In this document: piece by piece, positions 55,301-64,000 of the stretch
How the letters are laid out: the number at the start of each line of letters is the position of its first letter
How positions within the stretch are numbered: position 1 is the first letter of the stretch
NCBI GenBank assembly: GCA_027574665.1
Contig: CM050657.1
Coordinates: forward strand, 20,500,700 to 20,564,699
DNA: 64,000 nt
Direction: 5' to 3'
Source of the DNA: Rhynochetos jubatus
Taxonomy: Eukaryota; Chordata; Aves; Eurypygiformes; Rhynochetidae
Position numbers and translations under genes: made by a program
The notes under the pieces: model-generated
Databases searched by the model: none
Seen by the model: the letters and a program-made list of their open reading frames with translations, nothing else
Told to the model about the DNA's origin: nothing

Positions 55301-58300
55301 AACAGCTGCTTCTTTCAGGTCTCTCCTCCTCATTTTCATTAGCATGTGCTAAGGCAATCTGGAAAATATATTTAGATCTATATTATGCTGTGTCAAGACC
55401 TCAGCATCTGTACCTTGGGGCAGATACATGCGAGATAGCCGAGGGTGGATGTGCCAGCACGCACATGTGGAAGTGTTCAATTTGTAATATGATTATAGCC
55501 CCAAAACAAAGCCTGCTTGATACCTGTGGCGTACTTGTTTCATGGTAAGCGCAGAAAATTCTCAAAAATCGTGTCATGTTTCGCATCACCAGCCAACTCA
55601 AACTAGAGAAGTAGCGCTTTAATTCCTGGGGAATCTCTTTCAACAGGCGCGTGTCAGGCCCAATTAAGGTCCAGACAGCCCCACACTAATTGGGTTGAGG
55701 TATGCAGCAGCATAACATGGTCACTTAGCAAAGCAGCCCCTTTGTCCAGGCTGCCCGCCCTCGCCCTGGCCTGTCTCTCTTCCCAAGGGTGGCTGGTGGA
55801 GAAAGTCCTGCTAGAAAGTCCTGCTAGAAAATCACCTGGAAAAAGTTAACTAGTGGAGTGAAATCTTTTAGCAATGGTGGAAAAGACAGCTCGGGGTGCT
55901 CAGCCAGCAGTTCACCACGTTACCTCCTACATTAGTTACCGTCACAGGAGACAAAGCTGGTCAGCCGCATCCTCTGCCCGCGTAACACCAGCCACAGCAT
56001 CAGCGTCCTCCAAGGATGCTCTCTCGTCCTGCCAGCAGGTCTTTCTCCACTGCCAGAGTAGAGTTTTTTTCTTCTGTCTGAAGTGCTAATACACTAGAAG
56101 AGAGGAAAAAATAAATGAAGGTGTGAGCCGAGACGTGGAGATGAATTTGTGTTCAACTCCTCCTGAATTTGAGCAGGATTTGTGTGAAAATCCCAGCAAC
56201 GACTCAGTTTCAGGTCACCCATGAGCAAAATGAAAGTAAAATGAAGACAAAGCCCAACGGTCTTCATTCAAAACTGGTTCTCACAAACCTTTTAATGACT
56301 TAGACCTTATGGAACCAGGTGTTTTACTGTACCAAACTCTTTCCTCTGTGGCTGCTAGGCCTGTTGGACACCCACCTGATGTGTCTTCTCTTGACTTCAT
56401 CTGTGTTCTGAGCACAGCTAGGGATCTTTCCCAGCACCAGCCTCTCCTGGCTCACGTCTTGCAGGAGGATAATCTTTGCCACCCTCGGACCAACCTGAAG
56501 TCCCTGCACACTGAGAGGTGCCCACCCTGTCACAGGAGAGGAGTCACGGAGATGCTGGCTCCGATCACAACTCTGTAATAAAAGTTTAGTTCAGAAGGAT
56601 CCACAGACCCTCTGCTCTGCGTAACCACAAGCCACAAAACACTTTGCAATCCACTGTAATGAAGTAAAGACCTTTATTACATTTAGACTTGATTCCCTGG
56701 TACTCTTTTTGGAAGCAGTTCTGCTGTTTTTATTACTTAAGAGCTATTAAAACCTTAACCACTGCATGGAGCAACTCTCTCCAGCTTTACACTCGTCCAT
56801 AAAAACTCTGAATGGGAGATGAAGAACTAGTTTTTGGACCTAACACCCCGTCAGCTGAGGAATGCCAGAATCAGGTCTGAATTTGTCCCTGTCCCTGCTG
56901 ACCATACAGACCAGGCTGAGAGATGCTGAAGGGCAGGAGCGTGACTTGTAAATGGATCTTCCTCATGTAAGGAAGGACAGAGAGTGGAAAGTCATAGTGA
57001 CCCTTGTGTTGGTCATAAGACACGCTGTGCATATGCCACCCTCTATTAGCTTAGGAAGGGACAAGTTTGGAAGGAAAGTCACTGTGTGAATAACGGAGAA
57101 CAGGAATGGGGACTGGGGTCAGTCAAAAAAACCCCAAACCCAACAAAAATCTTGAACCAGCCTAAATTTGGCATGGTACTGGGGGAAAAGAAGCACACAT
57201 GGGTAATGGAAATGGCACTGGCCAAAAACTTCTGTAAGGGAACTCCCTATGTCTGTCCTTGCCTTGCTCAGATACTGGTGGTGTGTGTAACACAGAAGCT
57301 AGCTCAAAGCCTCTCATTATTTTCACTTTTTTTTTTTTTTAATGATAGGGTCAGAAAATCTGGCTTTCTCAGCTCTCTGCTAGTTCCAAAGCATAACTTC
57401 CTCCTCCTCCACTCTGCCACTGAATTTTTAATACTTCCTCTTTGGAAAATGTCAGGAGTCTCTGCAGGGTGTGGGTTTCTGCTCTAATACAGCTCTGCCA
57501 GGGGTGAGAGGCTGGGGTGTCTTAGGGCAGCACTTTGACCTTGGAAAATATATTCTCCCTACTTTCCCCACAGGAGGGAAAAAAAAAACCACCACCATTT
57601 TTTCCAAAAACCTGAGGAACCAGCCTCATAAATTATGCATTTATAATGTTTCTTCATTTCAGCTGAAACAATGATCCCGGTACGTTTTCTTTTAAACTTT
57701 GTCTCCCAGTCCAAGTGGCCACCTACTTTGTTGTCCAAATTTCTCGCGCAGTTCGGATCCTACAATGCGTAATCTCAGTAGGGTTATCAGTTATGTCATG
57801 CATTATACAGCCTCCAATCAGCGTAGTGGGAAACAACATTTTCATTTAATACCAGGAGAAACAGTGGAAGTCAGCGATTGATACCAACACAATGATGGGA
57901 AAAAGTGTCCAGAGGTGCTACTCACATAATCTCACTTTACAACATCTTGAAAATTCAATAGAAAGGACTTTGCTAACAATACCAGAATGACATACCACTG
58001 ATTATTGTTCCTCAAGCTCTTAACAATAAGAAAGCTCTCTAAATATATCTCAACAAAAAACATATAACAGTTTGTTTCTTTTTTTTTTTTTTTTCCTGCA
58101 AAGCACATAGTATTAGTCAACAATTGTGTGTGGTGTGAGCCCATTAGGGCCACTGGCTGGTAAAGTTCTGGGAAATGAGCTCTTGAAAGATCCTTTTTTC
58201 TTTTTTAAACATGCCTAACAATCGTATCTTAAAACAATCCTGGAAGCATTAAGTATCTGTAAACTGCAAGGACCCACTCTAACATTTTCTTAAGCCCGAA

Positions 58301-61300
58301 GAAAGCACTAACTACCCCCGTATTTTATTCACTGGCTGTGAAATTCAGCCGTGAGAAGTAATTTTTTTAGCCCATAGCAGAAATGAGAACCTCTTCAAGG
58401 ACCAACTGTTCCTTGATAAGCCCCTGGTCTCCGCAGGTTTGGGTGAGTTCTCCAAACGACACGTGAGCACTTCCCTGGTTAATCTCCCCCCAGCAGCCAG
58501 AGTCCCCCATTCAACGTGCCCTTAAGAAAGGGTTAAAACGCAATCAAAGCAAACATTAAATACTCCATGGCATTTCCCTCCGAAGGAAAGTTGAAATAGG
58601 TGATTTTACTGCTAAAGCCACACTTCAGAGGTTGAGTTAGCAACCACGTAGTAGTCAATGTCTACGACAAGAGCCCTGAGAGTAGCTCATGCTCAGCACC
58701 CTCCAAGAGCAGCACCCACCTTTGGGGCCATTCCCGCTAACACCGAGCACATAAATGAAGCCACACGTGGGAGTAAAATCCTCCGCTCGCTTTGCAGCGC
58801 CAGGCCCGTAGCTACGTTCCATCCCTGTGTTATTGTACGGCTCTTTTAGTCCCAGTGGCCATCCAGAAACTCGCGGGTGAAGATTAAGTAATTATTTAAA
58901 TTCCTTCGATATTGTTTACATTTCAAAAGCAAACCGAACCCCTATATGTCGCGCGGATCTTCCCTACATTTGTAACATTAAAAAGGCCAATGAAAGATCC
59001 CTAAAAATCATTAGCTGAAGTAAACATTGAATCACATTACAGAGTCAACAACAGAGAGGTTTTGGATGAAATAAATGTGTCGTGTTTGAGGATATCAAGT
59101 GAAATATCCACTGGATTTTCTTTATTACATGCTCTTAATCTCTCTGTTTATTATTGAAGTGGTTAATAAGCAGTTCCTAAAACAGATCCAGAAGGTGTCT
59201 TTAGCAGCCTGACTGTCAGCCCACACCATCAAAATATGTTTTCCACCAGCCTTCTGCAATCCTAGCTTCAGTTCACCTCAAACACTTTTTGGAATGATTA
59301 TTTTTGTTCTCTGAACTTAGACATTAGTTGTAGAGATTCAGTTAAGATTTGTTTGCAGTCGATATAAACAGCATTTACTGAGTACAAGGTATATCAGAAG
59401 GAAGAATTTTAACTTCTGCAAACATTTGAGGATGATCAAACGAATGGAGCAAGAAAACATTGTGAAAAACCTGACCTGGGTGCTGGCTGCTCGGTGCTGC
59501 GTTCCCCGCGTTTCTGTCCATCAATAAACCAAAGTGTTTTGAGAGAAATAGCCCTGTTATGTACTTCACTTGGAGACTTTTTTCCCTTCCCCACTAAACA
59601 CTATGGGAGTCCTTCAAAGCACCTTCTGGTACGTTTTGTGGCACCTGGTATTGAACCAACCATCTGATTGCTGCCAGTTGAACTGTATTTACATAAACCT
59701 TTTTATTAAGTCTGTGTAAGTATTACACAAGATTTTATTTTCTTATCCTTTTTCTAATATTTAAGTATAGACTTAGTTAGTGGTGTTACTCTGCATGGTA
59801 ACCTGGACAAAGCATCAGCTAAATTAGGGGCTGACGCTCCCAAAGGCAGGACTGGCTATGCTCCTGGACTTGATATCGTTTCCAACGTGGCTTTGCATGT
59901 TTTGCTGCTTTTCACTCCTCCCTGATTTCATATACCTACAGTACTTACATACCTACATATGAGCGTTGCATATAAGTACTTATGCATTAATATTGCATAT
60001 AATTGCACACATACTCACACATTCCGGAGAGAGCGTTTATTGCTCACCAAAGGGACGGCGGCAACCGCAACGGCTGTGACTAACCCTGGGAAGAAGGGGA
60101 TGCCTTCAAGTTACCCCTGGGTGAAAGGTGTGGGGGTCCACGCTCTGCGCCAGGCTGGGGTGTGTGTCTCCTGCGCCGGGGTCAGCGCGGGCCAACGCGT
60201 GGCAGAGCTGGTGGTTGTTGTTGTGGGTTGGTTTTGAAGTCATAGGAAACTGCTTGAATGGCTGGAGCCAGAGCGTCTCTGCAAGGGGCAGCCAAATACA
60301 AAAAAGTACACAGGGCTATATCAGTGTTTAATTACTTTGTTGTTTATAAAAATGTTTTTTAGCCCTGTTGAAAGGGTCCAGCTCGGCAGCACCAGGGAGT
60401 GGGGCTGATGTTGCCAGCGGCTCCTCACCGGGAGCTGGGTGCCTTTGAGGACATGGGGAAAAGCACCAAATTCCCTTTACAAACCCTTCAGCCTTAGGCA
60501 CCTTCTCCTCCTACCAACACAAAACTTCCCCCAACACAGTCCTGGCAGGAAAAAGTTTCTCCCCCAAGAGAAACTCAGCTGGAACCGAAGAGCCAAAGCC
60601 TTCCTGCTGAGGGTGTTTATTGAGCCTTGGGGGGGCATCGCCCCTGCCCACTGGGGAGGACACCCTCCAGAACCAGGGGATGCTTTTAGAGGTGTGCTCT
60701 GGCAGCGGGGCAGGATCGAGCCTCAGAGATCACAGCTCTCGGCCAGGCACGCTGCCTCGCACCCGCGAGCTGCTCTTACACGCCTGCAAAAATATGTACC
60801 CCAGTGACCACACCAGTAAACACGTGCCTCGTGAGCTACATGATTCATATGAGATCTGAGGGTTTAGGAGCAGAGATCTCTGCGTTTTTTCAATACTATT
60901 CGGCACGTTTGAAAGCACTGTCCAGGAACACGAAGCCTCTATGTAAATGGTTTTCCAATACTTCTTATATTAATGTCGTCTTTTTATAGATCACCTCTAA
61001 CCTTACAGTAAAAACTGGCGTGAGCTCTTTGAAAACAAAGGTAAAACCTTAACCGAGGCTTTGATGTCTGCTGGGGGTGCTGCAATTCTCCGTGTGAGCA
61101 TCAGAAATGTGCCCCAGCGGGGATGGCGGCGGGCGATGGACGGGCTGCCCCTGCCTCCCCGCAGACCCCGGCCCAGCGCCTGCTCGTAGCACAACATTTC
61201 TTGTCTGTACCAATGTATCTAACATGTGAGAAATAAAGTGTGGAAAACTTATTTCAGCTGCATTTCACGGGCAGGCTCTTTGATCAGCCGATGCCTGAGG

Positions 61301-62739
61301 ACTGTTCAGCACATAGGAAAATGGACAACTTAGGTAAAGAGCTAGCCGCCGCTAAATGGCTGTCGACGTTGCCAGCAGTCATTAGGCAGCCTTTGGCTTT
61401 GAACAAGAATATCATAAAGCCGGGGGGACGAGCTCCCCCTTCCCCTGCGCCGGGGCAATATTTCACAGCTACCGCCCCGACGTACCAATCCATGGCTAAA
61501 CCTCGCGGCAACTCGCGGCTCAAAACAAGTAGCGAGGGTTTAGTTAACCCCGGCTTGCATTCCTGACTGCGATTTTGTTTGAAGAGCGTAAGGCGAGGAG
61601 GGGATCCTGCGAAGGGTTGCTCACAACGCTGCCGGTGATTGATGTTCCTTCCCAGAGCAGTGCACAGCCCTCCCAGCCCTAATTGCCGGGTGCTCTCTCG
61701 TGGCTGCGCGGGGAAGTGCTCACGGTCCCTCCGCCAGTTCAGGCCAGACTTTCTTCAAAACAAATTAAAGACAAGGGCCCGTTGCCAACTGGAAGCAACT
61801 CCGGGCGATTACAAAGTCCCCAGTAAGAGGACTCTTTACAGCCCAGTACACAAGTGCTGGGCTGCCGTCGCTCCTTGCTGGGCTGGTGTTGGGGAGAAAA
61901 TTCAGACTTTTACCTAACTCCTCCCTGTTCGAGCAGCCAAGAAACGAGCAGGAGCTAAACCAGGTCTTGCTGGGCTGAGGTACCAGCAGTGACATCCTTG
62001 TGCTGGCAGCAGGTTTCTCCCCATTAGCTGGTAACTATGAAAGCAATATTGAAATTCTGCTTTACCTTCCTTTTTTTCCGGTTACGCCAAGTACAAAAAC
62101 CAGAGCACAGGTCAGTGTGCAGAGCGCTATAGGCGAGCCAGACCTGAGCAGTGCGGAAAGGCTGTCTTGATTCATTGCACTCATATGCTTTTGGCTGCAG
62201 TAAATTCACTCTCCTGCTACAGCATGCAATTTGAGGGTTTATTGAATACTGGCACAAACAGAGGGGAATCATCAAAGTCTAGATAATTGCAGGGTTGTTT
62301 TTTTTTTTGCTTCCGCTGTCATGGCTTTACCAGCTATTGTCTTGCTGCTTGGGAAAGCATGGCCAAGTACCTCTCACAAGAAATAAAGTATTAAAGCAAA
62401 TTTTACTCCTTTTTCTATTTCTTTTTCTTGTGGTAGGACTTACTCTTATGTACGAGTCTTTACAGTCTCCAGGAAGTTTTCAGTTTCTTCTCCTATTTCA
62501 GTATCCCTTTAGTCAGCATTGTCTCTGAAAAACGTTATACAAGATCCCGTCCTTCTTTTCTTAGCACCCAAACTCTTGGCCTCCTTCTGCTACAGATGGT
62601 AACACCTCTTCTTCCTCAGAAATACTTCGGCCTGGGAAATCCCTGGAGCAGCTTTCCGTCCACCGCAGCAAGCACCAGACAGCCTGCCGGGAGAGCGCCT
62701 TCCCTCCTTCAGCCTTCACCTACCATTTGTCTTCCCCGC
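52316..62739. other. intergenic, about 10.4 kb
   Basis: No gene, exon pair or RNA gene can be supported. Longest ORFs (163 codons at 53912, 133 at 57086, 122 at 60439) have no domain similarity that I recognise. A 13-base tandem pair lies at 55801-55826. The block 58870-59110 is AT-rich with paired forkhead-type words and looks enhancer-like. Homopolymer runs lie at 57331-57343 and 58079-58094. In human the region 3' of MECOM is gene-poor, which agrees. Confidence 0.65.
55801..55826 (+). repeat. 13-bp tandem duplication
   Basis: GAAAGTCCTGCTA occurs twice in succession. Probably a local slippage event. Confidence 0.7.
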
Positions 62740-63330
62740 AATCCCCACGTTTCAGCTCCCCTAAAAATCACCCGGAGATCACTGGCCGTTTCAGAAAAGA
62801 CAACTGCTCCGTCGCAGTCGAAATCTGAGCTCGCACATATGGTTGAAGTTAAGCTAAGGTCTTCTTCCCAGAAATGCTTTGTGAAGTTCTTCTCCAGGCA
62901 AGTCTTTTCCAGTAAGATAGTGTCTCCTTGCCTGCTATTTTGCTTAGTCTCGCTTTCTTTTATCTTCCTTGTCGAACTCAAATGTCGCCATTCACTGCTA
63001 GCAGATGTGGTTTGGGATTCCTACATTCTTTTATGCCTTTATTTCAGTGCTTTCATCACAGCTTCTCTTTCAGCTAGGTGAATCAAAGGCCTTTCCATAG
63101 TCCAGTCAATGCAAGCTATACATGATGGCTTGTTTTATTTGGCAATCTTCTCCAGTATGTGATTCATTGTCTGCAGGTGATTCATAGTTAGGAAATTACT
63201 TCTGAACCCTGCCAGTGCTTGTGGTTGATTAAAGTTCAGAAGTCCCTGTAGTCTGTTCACCAGCGCTTTTTTGTCAACTCAAATACTTGTGTGCAGTAAA
63301 GAACAGTAAAAAGTGGATGTGCTATTGACA
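62740..63330 (-). mobile_element. degenerate RTE-clade LINE reverse transcriptase fragment
   Basis: Read on the - strand, the following appear in the order expected of an RTE-type reverse transcriptase: KKALVNRLQGLLNFNQP, then QALAGFRSNF, MNHLQTMNHILEKIAK (stop) NKPSCIACID, DYGKAFDS in a shifted frame, EAVMKALK, NSRQGDTI with LEKNFTKHFWEED, and DGAVVFSETASDL where the usual motif has ADDI. Nematode-type RTE elements have the same blocks (NQP-EQAGFR, IEK--EYN-PL, DYEKAFDS, RQGDTISP, ADDIVVFSE). Several stops and at least two frame changes show it is dead. I see no endonuclease domain upstream to the window end. The edges are approximate. Confidence 0.75.
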
Positions 63331-64000
63331 TGAGCAATTTACTTGAATGTTTGCATCTTTAGAAAGTTCTACCAAAATTTTTAGAACTGGCATGAAACTG
63401 CTTCACAATGTCTGACTAAATGAATCACGTTTTACAAATAAATATCTGTCAAATTGTTCAATTACTCGAGATCCAGTCATTAAGCAATAAAATAAAGCAG
63501 TAAATAGGAGACATCTGCTGCAAAGTGCTACAGAAACATAAGCATCTTTCTCAAGTTACCTTCTTTGCATGTCGGTATAATGATTCACCAAAAATGTCTT
63601 ACCCAAGGCAATCAAACATCGGAAAATTGTCCCCCGCAAAACAATATTGGCATAGCATGGTACCTTACCCAAAGCAAATACAGCTTAACGTCTCGGTGGA
63701 GGCTACCTAGGAACAAAGAGGAGAAGACAGGTCAGTTGACGTGCTGCAGCGTTATTAGGTGAGACCAGATGGTTCAGGATACTGAAACCTTGAAAGAAAA
63801 ATAGTATTGGAAGTCATTGCTTCTGATCTTGAATTAATTTTTTAAAGATGTAAATGCTGCCCTTCCTTTGAAAGATAATATTTCCCATAATAGCCAAGAG
63901 AGAACCCACCTTTCCCTTTACATCAGAGATGCTTGTAGGAATAACATTAACACTCAAGGCATGGATGGTGGAAGGGATTAAACATGGAGTCTCTAAGGAC
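63331..64000. other. intergenic, window end
   Basis: AT-rich, unique. It lies upstream (5') of the RTE fragment in that element's orientation, but I find no recognisable endonuclease motif here. Confidence 0.6.

Noticed and set aside
62596-63081. 161-codon + strand ORF with hydrophobic C-terminus
   Set aside because: It lies antisense to the RTE reverse-transcriptase fragment, which explains the open frame better.

Overview
The window is vertebrate genomic DNA, almost certainly avian. The evidence is several CR1 LINE fragments (two of them young), no Alu- or L1-like sequence, low repeat density, short introns and a sharp CpG island. It carries one protein-coding gene, read on the + strand: the EVI1 part of MECOM (MDS1-EVI1, PRDM3), a zinc-finger transcription factor. 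All 15 downstream coding exons could be placed with consistent splice phases. The 5' MDS1 exons, which encode the start of the PR domain, are not present and must lie upstream of base 1.

Layout. Bases 1-2,700 are a CpG-rich promoter region. It holds at least two candidate non-MDS1 first exons: a TATA-driven one with its donor at 908/909, and a leader exon with its donor at 1807/1808. Bases 3,588-3,722 and 14,178-14,280 encode the second half of the PR domain. The start codon of short EVI1 is at 14,232. Exons from 15,733 to 26,664 encode zinc fingers 1-7. The large exon 26,427-27,789 also holds the repression region with two CtBP-binding motifs. A 27-base microexon lies at 32,939-32,965. Exons 40,112-43,642 encode zinc fingers 8-10. 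Exons 44,743-49,696 encode the acidic region and the C-terminus. The 3' UTR runs to about 51,060-51,270. Bases 51,300-64,000 are downstream intergenic DNA in which I see no gene.

The conceptual EVI1 product from 14,232 is 1054 aa when the microexon is included. A start at 885 would give 1125 aa. The N-terminal fingers bind GATA-like DNA and the C-terminal fingers bind ETS-like DNA. The CtBP motifs between them recruit corepressors.

Most interesting observations: (1) a degenerate RTE-clade LINE reverse transcriptase on the - strand at about 62.74-63.33 kb, unusual for a bird, where CR1 is the normal LINE; (2) an in-frame, strong-Kozak first exon driven by a TATA box; (3) a conserved internal acceptor inside the large exon that would make the Delta324 form, together with a consensus donor sitting exactly at the start of that exon; (4) upstream ORFs ahead of the weak EVI1 start codon; (5) a NAGNAG acceptor that would disturb zinc finger 4.
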